Part shown: in pieces, positions 12,124 through 27,592 of the stretch
Position numbering within the stretch: the stretch's first letter is position 1
Layout of the letters: every line of letters starts with the position of its first letter
Origin: Carex sylvatica
Taxonomy: Eukaryota > Streptophyta > Magnoliopsida > Poales > Cyperaceae
DNA: 31,973 nt
Direction of reading: 5' to 3'
NCBI GenBank assembly: GCA_964058845.1
Contig: CAXKVR010000613.1
Coordinates: 1-31,973 of the forward strand
Position numbers and translations under genes: made by a program
The notes under the pieces: generated by a model
Databases searched by the model: none
Seen by the model: only the letters and a program-made list of their open reading frames with translations
What the model was told of the DNA's origin: nothing

Positions 12124-14703
12124 GAGAATATGTAACTTCTAGACCTTCTTCGGTTTGTACTAATGAATTGAAAACAAAACAAAAAATGTTTGACATGACG
12201 TACAAAATAAAATAAACAGAAATATATTTAAATATCCATTTCCCGTCTTTGTCATTAAACAAGCTGGAGATATATTCATGCTTCCTTCCAATTGGAAATA
12301 ACTAAATTGGAGATTCATGCAAACCAAAAGAAAGTCATATATATATATGTTGACTTTCATTTTTCTTTTCATTTTCTTTTATCAAGGCCTGGAAAATAAC
12401 TAAATTTATTTTGGGTGCACCATTCCATTGAGTGACAAATTCATCATACGATGCGACCAATTCATTGAGTGTCTTGTCAAGTAAAATGTAGCTCCTCAAG
12501 TCTAACAACGAACTAATTAAAATAGAATTAGAAAGATTGATATAGGCCAAGTTTGTTTTTGTTTCTCCTAATTACCTGGTGATTAGTAGGAGATTTGATA
12601 TTTCGTAATAATCAAACTTTTTGCTTCGTTAATCAATGCATCTAAAGTCATGCACTTAAGAATTCTAACACTTTCAAATTTGTTTGACATTATTGCATAG
12701 ATAAAAATCACCTTCCATAATTATTATCCATGTTTCAATTTTGTGCATCTCAAGCATATGATCCCCACTGGAGCACGATGCATCGAGGCTTTTGTTAGTA
12801 TTTAATTTAATTAATAGTTATTCAATATGCTTTGTAGGTTTCATGTTTTTCTTTTTGACAGTCTTCATAAAGAAAATCATCTTTGGCTTATGCTTCCAAG
12901 CAGCAATTATAATTCAAAGAGTCAAAATGGATTCTTTATTAATAACTGAGACAGCATAATTCTTGTCTATTAGTCAAAATTAAGAATTATATTTATTATA
13001 TTAATATGCAAGAAAGGACAGAAGCTATTCTCATTAAAAATATGAATTCAAACTTTTCCTATTTTTTGTTCATTGAAAAGAATGTATATATTTGAACGAG
13101 ATTTAAGAATTGTATATATATAATGCATATACCATTTTACATACAATGAACGTTCGATGTTGATCTGGTGTTCTTTTGAGTCAAAATTCAAAAATATTGC
13201 TTCCTCTGTTGGCCCACTTTCATGATTTACTCGAATAAAATTTCCATGATAGTACACTTGACAATTAGTATTCCTTGTATTGAAGACAAGCCGCGACGAT
13301 AAAAAGTTGAGGTCATAAATTATAAGGAAAATAGATATATATTGTCAAAAAAAGAGTAGGGTGCACTCATTAGAGTAAGAATTGTAAAATCATATGTTTA
13401 TTTCACAAACTTTTAGCCATGTTATTGGACATAATTAATTCTTTACAATTTCTTATTGATTTTTGATTATATGTTACTAAAAAAAATCTGTAAATATATT
13501 TTTGAGATCATATAAAGTAGTTCAACTTGAAAAAAAAGTTAGTTTCGTAGCATTCTTCTTTCATATTTATAATAGATACGCAATAAAAATTTGTAGTGTT
13601 GTAGTGATGCCTTTCGCGGCCATTTTTATTAATACCCTACAAAAAGAAAATTTTAAAAATGCCCCTGCTATATATATTTTTTCAAAACTGCTCCAACCAC
13701 CAAGCCCAGGGCAGCCCAGATCCTCTAGCAGACCGCCCGGGCCAGGGGCAGTCCACTAGGTACCAGACCGCCTGGGGTCCGGGCGGTCCTCTTTTTTTTT
13801 TTTCTTTTTTTTTAGAGATCTTAAAATTTTTTATTTAAATAATCTTGTGAAGAAAAAGTTTTCTTGTTTAGAGTGTATGCCAAAAAATAAGACATTTGAT
13901 ATATTTATGAAGTGATATCGTAACTCTTTATAACTTTGATTTAGTTTGTTAGTTGGATATCACAAGTCTAAAGATAACACTAATTAAGAACGTGGCCTTG
14001 ATTCTAAAAATATATTTTATTCAAATATACACAAGAAAATATAGTTAGATTGCCTCAATGATGTCAATATATACCATTTGCTCGAAGAATAATTATATGA
14101 ATAATTGAATTATTTGATTACTGTCAACATATAAAAATTTGAAGTGATGCTTTTCAAGTGCTTTTTGTCTTATGGAATGAATTTTGACACTTTAATTATT
14201 AGTACAACTGTGAAAGACTTATGGTCAACTCGTGATCAAAGTGATTTTATAAAGATGCCGTTGGACATATATCCTGATAAACTAAATTATTATGCGTTCT
14301 TAACGATGTGCAAGGATGGAAGGCATGCAGTTTAGGGAAGAACGTGCTCTTGTGGAATCAGTGCAATTAGTCACTGTGGATAAAGCTAAATTAGCTATTG
14401 TACTTCAATCTATTATAGTTTTCTTTCTTTTTTTCTTTTATGTTTTCAAACTTCTTCTATTTTGCTTTGAATTTTCATTTTCGTTTACTTTTTCTTATTT
14501 CCTATAACTTATAAGAAGATTCAATCCTTTTGAATTTGCCGGCAGTTTGTTTTTTTCTACAAAAGTCTTCACTTAAATTTATATTAATTACTAGTAATAC
14601 GTCGGTGGTGCAAACTAAGTACAGATAGCCGAGCTCAAATAACGACGCACGTAACGCAAGTAATATAAAAGTTGATATTGAATTTGTAATGACATGACAT
14701 CAT
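12124..14703. other. Spacer between gene copies 3 and 4
   Basis: As 3618-6197, except that the A11 run is split by a C at 12180. Confidence 0.6.
13690..13813. repeat. GC-rich hairpin element with T-tract, copy 4
   Basis: Same as 931-1054. Confidence 0.55.
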
Positions 14704-14709
14704 TTTATT
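14704..14709 (-). promoter_or_regulatory. Poly(A) signal AATAAA, gene copy 4
   Basis: Equivalent of 1945-1950, for the gene ending at 14834. Confidence 0.55.
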
Positions 14710-14833
14710 AGAGAAATATCACACATAAATCTCACAAAAAGCCCGATTACACTCAAAACACGTGCGCAAACATAGTCATTGTGTAACGATGCATTGATAA
14801 CACATCATATTATTTTAGCTTATATCATTGAAA

Positions 14834-16308
14834 TCATTTTGTAGGATAGGAGGGCTCAATTGCAATACCGCACAAACCCGAGGTTTTTGAAGAATCCTTT
14901 TGCATCCTTATGTAACCAGACTCACCCCAAGATGCACCCCATGAGTTCTTCACTATCCAGTAATGGGTGCTGCCCGTGTTATCATACCCGACAGCGGTCA
15001 CACCATGGTCTAATTTTGTGGAGCATGGACCGGTAAAGATTCCACCTGAGTACAACTGAAAAGAAAGTCCGCTTGCGGCAATGGCAACGGAGACAGGTTG
15101 GATAGCGACAGCATTCTGAAGGGCAGTTTCGCTGTAAGGTGTGACATCTTGATAACCTGTGATTGTGACAGCATGGTTACCGGTCTTGGCAGTATTACAT
15201 GTGCCAGTTGTACCCGTGGTACCACTAGTATAGGCATAGTCTGTATCAGTCGTGATTCCGCCATTCTGAATCACCCACTGAAAAGCATAGTCCATATATC
15301 CTCCATTGCAACCGTAGCATGCAGTATCACAATCCGCTAATTCTTGCTCCGAAAGGCTAATCAATGTTCCCGTCTTGATTTGATTTATCCCTTCTATGGC
15401 AGCAACTGCGGAGAATGCCCAACAACTTCCTGTCATCATATACAGCAATTAATTATGAATGTTTTCCTACTTTACTTAATTTAATGTCCAGTAATGCCCA
15501 ATAACTTCATGCTTTGATGTAGACAATATGGAAATAAATCTTCTGTTATTCAAATGAAATGCCAGGAACATGTTATTCTGATCCTAACCATTCAATTTTT
15601 CCATGTGCAATAAATCTCAACGAAAATTAATAGTTAAGATCTAGAACAGAAGATTAATTTCCAGACAATCTTGCAAATGTCTTTAATTTCAAAGACATCA
15701 AAGCAGAGGAAGAATGCTAACTTACATGGAGTATTCTTGCAACTATCTTCTTGCTCAAATAACTTAGATCAAAACCTTGCACTTCATATTTTTAACTTTT
15801 AGGGCATTTTATTATATTCTTGTGTATGAAAAAACAAAGATTTTTGATATGTTCACGACTCGAACTTATACTCACCGCACTGTCCTTGATCCTTAACTGG
15901 TGTCACTGCCCCAAGAGAACGCCAATCAATGGATGTCGGCACGGAAGTTAAATTTGCATATTGGTGTGAGGTTAATGTCTTCCGTCTTTTGGGGAGAGTG
16001 AGTGTAGCGTATTTTGCCAAGAACTCTGAGTTGGTAAGGTCCGCAAACTGATTGAGACCAACTGTGTAGCTAAGTCCAGATTGTGTGTTCACTGATTCTA
16101 TGAAATGAAAGTTGGTCTTGAATACTTCAAAGCGCAGTTGCTTTTCGGTATTACTTTTGTATTCTCGGTCGAAATCGCCCATCCACTTTTCAAAGGCAGA
16201 CATCAATGGATCAGTAGCCACTGCTCTAGGAATAGAAGCTGCATAACACAAGAGAATGGTAAGCCCCACAAGAGTTGTGGTTTGAAAAAATGAATTAGTA
16301 AATGCCAT
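14834..16308 (-). CDS. Papain-like cysteine protease precursor, copy 4, Ala104Thr variant
   Basis: Exon 1 16308-15876, exon 2 15429-14834; full-length, 342 residues. A single change at 15999 converts the Ala104 codon GCT to ACT. Residue 104 lies in the C-terminal part of the propeptide, after the GNFD motif and before the expected mature start near 123. The mature enzyme should therefore match that of copy 2, and any effect would be on folding or zymogen processing only. Confidence 0.94.
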
Positions 16309-16369
16309 CTCCAAAAAAAAATTGAGTATGGAAGTATATGTTTGATGAAATAGTATTCAGGTAAATGGT

Positions 16370-16376
16370 TTATATA
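16370..16376 (-). promoter_or_regulatory. TATA box, gene copy 4
   Basis: Same context, 62 nt upstream of the ATG at 16308. Confidence 0.7.
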
Positions 16377-18956
16377 GAGAATATGTAACTTCTAGACCTT
16401 CTTCGGTTTGTACTAATGAATTGAAAACAAAAAAAAAAATGTTTGACATGACGTACAAAATAAAATAAACAGAAATATATTTAAATATCCATTTCCCGTC
16501 TTTGTCATTAAACAAGCTGGAGATATATTCATGCTTCCTTCCAATTGGAAATAACTAAATTGGAGATTCATGCAAACCAAAAGAAAGTCATATATATATA
16601 TGTTGACTTTCATTTTTCTTTTCATTTTCTTTTATCAAGGCCTGGAAAATAACTAAATTTATTTTGGGTGCACCATTCCATTGAGTGACAAATTCATCAT
16701 ACGATGCGACCAATTCATTGAGTGTCTTGTCAAGTAAAATGTAGCTCCTCAAGTCTAACAACGAACTAATTAAAATAGAATTAGAAAGATTGATATAGGC
16801 CAAGTTTGTTTTTGTTTCTCCTAATTACCTGGTGATTAGTAGGAGATTTGATATTTCGTAATAATCAAACTTTTTGCTTCGTTAATCAATGCATCTAAAG
16901 TCATGCACTTAAGAATTCTAACACTTTCAAATTTGTTTGACATTATTGCATAGATAAAAATCACCTTCCATAATTATTATCCATGTTTCAATTTTGTGCA
17001 TCTCAAGCATATGATCCCCACTGGAGCACGATGCATCGAGGCTTTTGTTAGTATTTAATTTAATTAATAGTTATTCAATATGCTTTGTAGGTTTCATGTT
17101 TTTCTTTTTGACAGTCTTCATAAAGAAAATCATCTTTGGCTTATGCTTCCAAGCAGCAATTATAATTCAAAGAGTCAAAATGGATTCTTTATTAATAACT
17201 GAGACAGCATAATTCTTGTCTATTAGTCAAAATTAAGAATTATATTTATTATATTAATATGCAAGAAAGGACAGAAGCTATTCTCATTAAAAATATGAAT
17301 TCAAACTTTTCCTATTTTTTGTTCATTGAAAAGAATGTATATATTTGAACGAGATTTAAGAATTGTATATATATAATGCATATACCATTTTACATACAAT
17401 GAACGTTCGATGTTGATCTGGTGTTCTTTTGAGTCAAAATTCAAAAATATTGCTTCCTCTGTTGGCCCACTTTCATGATTTACTCGAATAAAATTTCCAT
17501 GATAGTACACTTGACAATTAGTATTCCTTGTATTGAAGACAAGCCGCGACGATAAAAAGTTGAGGTCATAAATTATAAGGAAAATAGATATATATTGTCA
17601 AAAAAAGAGTAGGGTGCACTCATTAGAGTAAGAATTGTAAAATCATATGTTTATTTCACAAACTTTTAGCCATGTTATTGGACATAATTAATTCTTTACA
17701 ATTTCTTATTGATTTTTGATTATATGTTACTAAAAAAAATCTGTAAATATATTTTTGAGATCATATAAAGTAGTTCAACTTGAAAAAAAAGTTAGTTTCG
17801 TAGCATTCTTCTTTCATATTTATAATAGATACGCAATAAAAATTTGTAGTGTTGTAGTGATGCCTTTCGCGGCCATTTTTATTAATACCCTACAAAAAGA
17901 AAATTTTAAAAATGCCCCTGCTATATATATTTTTTCAAAACTGCTCCAACCACCAAGCCCAGGGCAGCCCAGATCCTCTAGCAGACCGCCCGGGCCAGGG
18001 GCAGTCCACTAGGTACCAGACCGCCTGGGGTCCGGGCGGTCCTCTTTTTTTTTTTTCTTTTTTTTTAGAGATCTTAAAATTTTTTATTTAAATAATCTTG
18101 TGAAGAAAAAGTTTTCTTGTTTAGAGTGTATGCCAAAAAATAAGACATTTGATATATTTATGAAGTGATATCGTAACTCTTTATAACTTTGATTTAGTTT
18201 GTTAGTTGGATATCACAAGTCTAAAGATAACACTAATTAAGAACGTGGCCTTGATTCTAAAAATATATTTTATTCAAATATACACAAGAAAATATAGTTA
18301 GATTGCCTCAATGATGTCAATATATACCATTTGCTCGAAGAATAATTATATGAATAATTGAATTATTTGATTACTGTCAACATATAAAAATTTGAAGTGA
18401 TGCTTTTCAAGTGCTTTTTGTCTTATGGAATGAATTTTGACACTTTAATTATTAGTACAACTGTGAAAGACTTATGGTCAACTCGTGATCAAAGTGATTT
18501 TATAAAGATGCCGTTGGACATATATCCTGATAAACTAAATTATTATGCGTTCTTAACGATGTGCAAGGATGGAAGGCATGCAGTTTAGGGAAGAACGTGC
18601 TCTTGTGGAATCAGTGCAATTAGTCACTGTGGATAAAGCTAAATTAGCTATTGTACTTCAATCTATTATAGTTTTCTTTCTTTTTTTCTTTTATGTTTTC
18701 AAACTTCTTCTATTTTGCTTTGAATTTTCATTTTCGTTTACTTTTTCTTATTTCCTATAACTTATAAGAAGATTCAATCCTTTTGAATTTGCCGGCAGTT
18801 TGTTTTTTTCTACAAAAGTCTTCACTTAAATTTATATTAATTACTAGTAATACGTCGGTGGTGCAAACTAAGTACAGATAGCCGAGCTCAAATAACGACG
18901 CACGTAACGCAAGTAATATAAAAGTTGATATTGAATTTGTAATGACATGACATCAT
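16377..18956. other. Spacer between gene copies 4 and 5
   Basis: Same content as 3618-6197; no difference seen. Confidence 0.6.
17943..18066. repeat. GC-rich hairpin element with T-tract, copy 5
   Basis: Same as 931-1054. Confidence 0.55.
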
Positions 18957-18962
18957 TTTATT
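18957..18962 (-). promoter_or_regulatory. Poly(A) signal AATAAA, gene copy 5
   Basis: Equivalent of 1945-1950, for the gene ending at 19087. Confidence 0.55.
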
Positions 18963-19086
18963 AGAGAAATATCACACATAAATCTCACAAAAAGCCCGAT
19001 TACACTCAAAACACGTGCGCAAACATAGTCATTGTGTAACGATGCATTGATAACACATCATATTATTTTAGCTTATATCATTGAAA

Positions 19087-20561
19087 TCATTTTGTAGGAT
19101 AGGAGGGCTCAATTGCAATACCGCACAAACCCGAGGTTTTTGAAGAATCCTTTTGCATCCTTATGTAACCAGACTCACCCCAAGATGCACCCCATGAGTT
19201 CTTCACTATCCAGTAATGGGTGCTGCCCGTGTTATCATACCCGACAGCGGTCACACCATGGTCTAATTTTGTGGAGCATGGACCGGTAAAGATTCCACCT
19301 GAGTACAACTGAAAAGAAAGTCCGCTTGCGGCAATGGCAACGGAGACAGGTTGGATAGCGACAGCATTCTGAAGGGCAGTTTCGCTGTAAGGTGTGACAT
19401 CTTGATAACCTGTGATTGTGACAGCATGGTTACCGGTCTTGGCAGTATTACATGTGCCAGTTGTACCCGTGGTACCACTAGTATAGGCATAGTCTGTATC
19501 AGTCGTGATTCCGCCATTCTGAATCACCCACTGAAAAGCATAGTCCATATATCCTCCATTGCAACCGTAGCATGCAGTATCACAATCCGCTAATTCTTGC
19601 TCCGAAAGGCTAATCAATGTTCCCGTCTTGATTTGATTTATCCCTTCTATGGCAGCAACTGCGGAGAATGCCCAACAACTTCCTGTCATCATATACAGCA
19701 ATTAATTATGAATGTTTTCCTACTTTACTTAATTTAATGTCCAGTAATGCCCAATAACTTCATGCTTTGATGTAGACAATATGGAAATAAATCTTCTGTT
19801 ATTCAAATGAAATGCCAGGAACATGTTATTCTGATCCTAACCATTCAATTTTTCCATGTGCAATAAATCTCAACGAAAATTAATAGTTAAGATCTAGAAC
19901 AGAAGATTAATTTCCAGACAATCTTGCAAATGTCTTTAATTTCAAAGACATCAAAGCAGAGGAAGAATGCTAACTTACATGGAGTATTCTTGCAACTATC
20001 TTCTTGCTCAAATAACTTAGATCAAAACCTTGCACTTCATATTTTTAACTTTTAGGGCATTTTATTATATTCTTGTGTATGAAAAAACAAAGATTTTTGA
20101 TATGTTCACGACTCGAACTTATACTCACCGCACTGTCCTTGATCCTTAACTGGTGTCACTGCCCCAAGAGAACGCCAATCAATGGATGTCGGCACGGAAG
20201 TTAAATTTGCATATTGGTGTGAGGTTAATGTCTTCCGTCTTTTGGGGAGAGCGAGTGTAGCGTATTTTGCCAAGAACTCTGAGTTGGTAAGGTCCGCAAA
20301 CTGATTGAGACCAACTGTGTAGCTAAGTCCAGATTGTGTGTTCACTGATTCTATGAAATGAAAGTTGGTCTTGAATACTTCAAAGCGCAGTTGCTTTTCG
20401 GTATTACTTTTGTATTCTCGGTCGAAATCGCCCATCCACTTTTCAAAGGCAGACATCAATGGATCAGTAGCCACTGCTCTAGGAATAGAAGCTGCATAAC
20501 ACAAGAGAATGGTAAGCCCCACAAGAGTTGTGGTTTGAAAAAATGAATTAGTAAATGCCAT
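19087..20561 (-). CDS. Papain-like cysteine protease precursor, copy 5, intact
   Basis: Exon 1 20561-20129, exon 2 19682-19087. The predicted protein is identical to that of copy 2, with no variant seen in the gene or its proximal promoter. Confidence 0.94.
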
Positions 20562-20622
20562 CTCCAAAAAAAAATTGAGTATGGAAGTATATGTTTGATG
20601 AAATAGTATTCAGGTAAATGGT

Positions 20623-20629
20623 TTATATA
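20623..20629 (-). promoter_or_regulatory. TATA box, gene copy 5
   Basis: Same context, 62 nt upstream of the ATG at 20561. Confidence 0.7.
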
Positions 20630-23209
20630 GAGAATATGTAACTTCTAGACCTTCTTCGGTTTGTACTAATGAATTGAAAACAAAAAAAAAAATGTTTGAC
20701 ATGACGTACAAAATAAAATAAACAGAAATATATTTAAATATCCATTTCCCGTCTTTGTCATTAAACAAGCTGGAGATATATTCATGCTTCCTTCCAATTG
20801 GAAATAACTAAATTGGAGATTCATGCAAACCAAAAGAAAGTCATATATATATATGTTGACTTTCATTTTTCTTTTCATTTTCTTTTATCAAGGCCTGGAA
20901 AATAACTAAATTTATTTTGGGTGCACCATTCCATTGAGTGACAAATTCATCATACGATGCGACCAATTCATTGAGTGTCTTGTCAAGTAAAATGTAGCTC
21001 CTCAAGTCTAACAACGAACTAATTAAAATAGAATTAGAAAGATTGATATAGGCCAAGTTTGTTTTTGTTTCTCCTAATTACCTGGTGATTAGTAGGAGAT
21101 TTGATATTTCGTAATAATCAAACTTTTTGCTTCGTTAATCAATGCATCTAAAGTCATGCACTTAAGAATTCTAACACTTTCAAATTTGTTTGACATTATT
21201 GCATAGATAAAAATCACCTTCCATAATTATTATCCATGTTTCAATTTTGTGCATCTCAAGCATATGATCCCCACTGGAGCACGATGCATCGAGGCTTTTG
21301 TTAGTATTTAATTTAATTAATAGTTATTCAATATGCTTTGTAGGTTTCATGTTTTTCTTTTTGACAGTCTTCATAAAGAAAATCATCTTTGGCTTATGCT
21401 TCCAAGCAGCAATTATAATTCAAAGAGTCAAAATGGATTCTTTATTAATAACTGAGACAGCATAATTCTTGTCTATTAGTCAAAATTAAGAATTATATTT
21501 ATTATATTAATATGCAAGAAAGGACAGAAGCTATTCTCATTAAAAATATGAATTCAAACTTTTCCTATTTTTTGTTCATTGAAAAGAATGTATATATTTG
21601 AACGAGATTTAAGAATTGTATATATATAATGCATATACCATTTTACATACAATGAACGTTCGATGTTGATCTGGTGTTCTTTTGAGTCAAAATTCAAAAA
21701 TATTGCTTCCTCTGTTGGCCCACTTTCATGATTTACTCGAATAAAATTTCCATGATAGTACACTTGACAATTAGTATTCCTTGTATTGAAGACAAGCCGC
21801 GACGATAAAAAGTTGAGGTCATAAATTATAAGGAAAATAGATATATATTGTCAAAAAAAGAGTAGGGTGCACTCATTAGAGTAAGAATTGTAAAATCATA
21901 TGTTTATTTCACAAACTTTTAGCCATGTTATTGGACATAATTAATTCTTTACAATTTCTTATTGATTTTTGATTATATGTTACTAAAAAAAATCTGTAAA
22001 TATATTTTTGAGATCATATAAAGTAGTTCAACTTGAAAAAAAAGTTAGTTTCGTAGCATTCTTCTTTCATATTTATAATAGATACGCAATAAAAATTTGT
22101 AGTGTTGTAGTGATGCCTTTCGCGGCCATTTTTATTAATACCCTACAAAAAGAAAATTTTAAAAATGCCCCTGCTATATATATTTTTTCAAAACTGCTCC
22201 AACCACCAAGCCCAGGGCAGCCCAGATCCTCTAGCAGACCGCCCGGGCCAGGGGCAGTCCACTAGGTACCAGACCGCCTGGGGTCCGGGCGGTCCTCTTT
22301 TTTTTTTTTCTTTTTTTTTAGAGATCTTAAAATTTTTTATTTAAATAATCTTGTGAAGAAAAAGTTTTCTTGTTTAGAGTGTATGCCAAAAAATAAGACA
22401 TTTGATATATTTATGAAGTGATATCGTAACTCTTTATAACTTTGATTTAGTTTGTTAGTTGGATATCACAAGTCTAAAGATAACACTAATTAAGAACGTG
22501 GCCTTGATTCTAAAAATATATTTTATTCAAATATACACAAGAAAATATAGTTAGATTGCCTCAATGATGTCAATATATACCATTTGCTCGAAGAATAATT
22601 ATATGAATAATTGAATTATTTGATTACTGTCAACATATAAAAATTTGAAGTGATGCTTTTCAAGTGCTTTTTGTCTTATGGAATGAATTTTGACACTTTA
22701 ATTATTAGTACAACTGTGAAAGACTTATGGTCAACTCGTGATCAAAGTGATTTTATAAAGATGCCGTTGGACATATATCCTGATAAACTAAATTATTATG
22801 CGTTCTTAACGATGTGCAAGGATGGAAGGCATGCAGTTTAGGGAAGAACGTGCTCTTGTGGAATCAGTGCAATTAGTCACTGTGGATAAAGCTAAATTAG
22901 CTATTGTACTTCAATCTATTATAGTTTTCTTTCTTTTTTTCTTTTATGTTTTCAAACTTCTTCTATTTTGCTTTGAATTTTCATTTTCGTTTACTTTTTC
23001 TTATTTCCTATAACTTATAAGAAGATTCAATCCTTTTGAATTTGCCGGCAGTTTGTTTTTTTCTACAAAAGTCTTCACTTAAATTTATATTAATTACTAG
23101 TAATACGTCGGTGGTGCAAACTAAGTACAGATAGCCGAGCTCAAATAACGACGCACGTAACGCAAGTAATATAAAAGTTGATATTGAATTTGTAATGACA
23201 TGACATCAT
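20630..23209. other. Spacer between gene copies 5 and 6
   Basis: Same content as 3618-6197; no difference seen. Confidence 0.6.
22196..22319. repeat. GC-rich hairpin element with T-tract, copy 6
   Basis: Same as 931-1054. Confidence 0.55.
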
Positions 23210-23215
23210 TTTATT
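23210..23215 (-). promoter_or_regulatory. Poly(A) signal AATAAA, gene copy 6
   Basis: Equivalent of 1945-1950, for the gene ending at 23340. Confidence 0.55.
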
Positions 23216-23339
23216 AGAGAAATATCACACATAAATCTCACAAAAAGCCCGATTACACTCAAAACACGTGCGCAAACATAGTCATTGTGTAACGATGCAT
23301 TGATAACACATCATATTATTTTAGCTTATATCATTGAAA

Positions 23340-24814
<1,475 letters not shown>

Positions 24815-24875
24815 CTCCAAAAAAAAATTGAGTATGGAAGTATATGTTTGATGAAATAGTATTCAGGTAAATGGT

Positions 24876-24882
24876 TTATATA
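24876..24882 (-). promoter_or_regulatory. TATA box, gene copy 6
   Basis: Intact, 62 nt upstream of the ATG at 24814, so this broken copy could still be transcribed. Confidence 0.7.
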
Positions 24883-27462
24883 GAGAATATGTAACTTCTA
24901 GACCTTCTTCGGTTTGTACTAATGAATTGAAAACAAAAAAAAAAATGTTTGACATGACGTACAAAATAAAATAAACAGAAATATATTTAAATATCCATTT
25001 CCCGTCTTTGTCATTAAACAAGCTGGAGATATATTCATGCTTCCTTCCAATTGGAAATAACTAAATTGGAGATTCATGCAAACCAAAAGAAAGTCATATA
25101 TATATATGTTGACTTTCATTTTTCTTTTCATTTTCTTTTATCAAGGCCTGGAAAATAACTAAATTTATTTTGGGTGCACCATTCCATTGAGTGACAAATT
25201 CATCATACGATGCGACCAATTCATTGAGTGTCTTGTCAAGTAAAATGTAGCTCCTCAAGTCTAACAACGAACTAATTAAAATAGAATTAGAAAGATTGAT
25301 ATAGGCCAAGTTTGTTTTTGTTTCTCCTAATTACCTGGTGATTAGTAGGAGATTTGATATTTCGTAATAATCAAACTTTTTGCTTCGTTAATCAATGCAT
25401 CTAAAGTCATGCACTTAAGAATTCTAACACTTTCAAATTTGTTTGACATTATTGCATAGATAAAAATCACCTTCCATAATTATTATCCATGTTTCAATTT
25501 TGTGCATCTCAAGCATATGATCCCCACTGGAGCACGATGCATCGAGGCTTTTGTTAGTATTTAATTTAATTAATAGTTATTCAATATGCTTTGTAGGTTT
25601 CATGTTTTTCTTTTTGACAGTCTTCATAAAGAAAATCATCTTTGGCTTATGCTTCCAAGCAGCAATTATAATTCAAAGAGTCAAAATGGATTCTTTATTA
25701 ATAACTGAGACAGCATAATTCTTGTCTATTAGTCAAAATTAAGAATTATATTTATTATATTAATATGCAAGAAAGGACAGAAGCTATTCTCATTAAAAAT
25801 ATGAATTCAAACTTTTCCTATTTTTTGTTCATTGAAAAGAATGTATATATTTGAACGAGATTTAAGAATTGTATATATATAATGCATATACCATTTTACA
25901 TACAATGAACGTTCGATGTTGATCTGGTGTTCTTTTGAGTCAAAATTCAAAAATATTGCTTCCTCTGTTGGCCCACTTTCATGATTTACTCGAATAAAAT
26001 TTCCATGATAGTACACTTGACAATTAGTATTCCTTGTATTGAAGACAAGCCGCGACGATAAAAAGTTGAGGTCATAAATTATAAGGAAAATAGATATATA
26101 TTGTCAAAAAAAGAGTAGGGTGCACTCATTAGAGTAAGAATTGTAAAATCATATGTTTATTTCACAAACTTTTAGCCATGTTATTGGACATAATTAATTC
26201 TTTACAATTTCTTATTGATTTTTGATTATATGTTACTAAAAAAAATCTGTAAATATATTTTTGAGATCATATAAAGTAGTTCAACTTGAAAAAAAAGTTA
26301 GTTTCGTAGCATTCTTCTTTCATATTTATAATAGATACGCAATAAAAATTTGTAGTGTTGTAGTGATGCCTTTCGCGGCCATTTTTATTAATACCCTACA
26401 AAAAGAAAATTTTAAAAATGCCCCTGCTATATATATTTTTTCAAAACTGCTCCAACCACCAAGCCCAGGGCAGCCCAGATCCTCTAGCAGACCGCCCGGG
26501 CCAGGGGCAGTCCACTAGGTACCAGACCGCCTGGGGTCCGGGCGGTCCTCTTTTTTTTTTTTCTTTTTTTTTAGAGATCTTAAAATTTTTTATTTAAATA
26601 ATCTTGTGAAGAAAAAGTTTTCTTGTTTAGAGTGTATGCCAAAAAATAAGACATTTGATATATTTATGAAGTGATATCGTAACTCTTTATAACTTTGATT
26701 TAGTTTGTTAGTTGGATATCACAAGTCTAAAGATAACACTAATTAAGAACGTGGCCTTGATTCTAAAAATATATTTTATTCAAATATACACAAGAAAATA
26801 TAGTTAGATTGCCTCAATGATGTCAATATATACCATTTGCTCGAAGAATAATTATATGAATAATTGAATTATTTGATTACTGTCAACATATAAAAATTTG
26901 AAGTGATGCTTTTCAAGTGCTTTTTGTCTTATGGAATGAATTTTGACACTTTAATTATTAGTACAACTGTGAAAGACTTATGGTCAACTCGTGATCAAAG
27001 TGATTTTATAAAGATGCCGTTGGACATATATCCTGATAAACTAAATTATTATGCGTTCTTAACGATGTGCAAGGATGGAAGGCATGCAGTTTAGGGAAGA
27101 ACGTGCTCTTGTGGAATCAGTGCAATTAGTCACTGTGGATAAAGCTAAATTAGCTATTGTACTTCAATCTATTATAGTTTTCTTTCTTTTTTTCTTTTAT
27201 GTTTTCAAACTTCTTCTATTTTGCTTTGAATTTTCATTTTCGTTTACTTTTTCTTATTTCCTATAACTTATAAGAAGATTCAATCCTTTTGAATTTGCCG
27301 GCAGTTTGTTTTTTTCTACAAAAGTCTTCACTTAAATTTATATTAATTACTAGTAATACGTCGGTGGTGCAAACTAAGTACAGATAGCCGAGCTCAAATA
27401 ACGACGCACGTAACGCAAGTAATATAAAAGTTGATATTGAATTTGTAATGACATGACATCAT
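24883..27462. other. Spacer between gene copies 6 and 7
   Basis: Same content as 3618-6197; no difference seen. Confidence 0.6.
26449..26572. repeat. GC-rich hairpin element with T-tract, copy 7
   Basis: Same as 931-1054. Confidence 0.55.
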
Positions 27463-27468
27463 TTTATT
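27463..27468 (-). promoter_or_regulatory. Poly(A) signal AATAAA, gene copy 7
   Basis: Equivalent of 1945-1950, for the gene ending at 27593. Confidence 0.55.
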
Positions 27469-27592
27469 AGAGAAATATCACACATAAATCTCACAAAAAG
27501 CCCGATTACACTCAAAACACGTGCGCAAACATAGTCATTGTGTAACGATGCATTGATAACACATCATATTATTTTAGCTTATATCATTGAAA

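Larger units (their letters stand above)
8507..12759. repeat. Tandem repeat unit 3
   Basis: Complete unit. Its only difference found is A to C at 12180, inside the A-run upstream of the gene; the gene is intact. Confidence 0.97.
12760..17012. repeat. Tandem repeat unit 4
   Basis: Complete unit. Its only difference found is C to T at 15999 on the plus strand, a missense change (Ala104Thr) in the propeptide of the protease. Confidence 0.97.
17013..21265. repeat. Tandem repeat unit 5
   Basis: Complete unit matching the consensus as far as I could read; the gene is intact. Confidence 0.97.
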
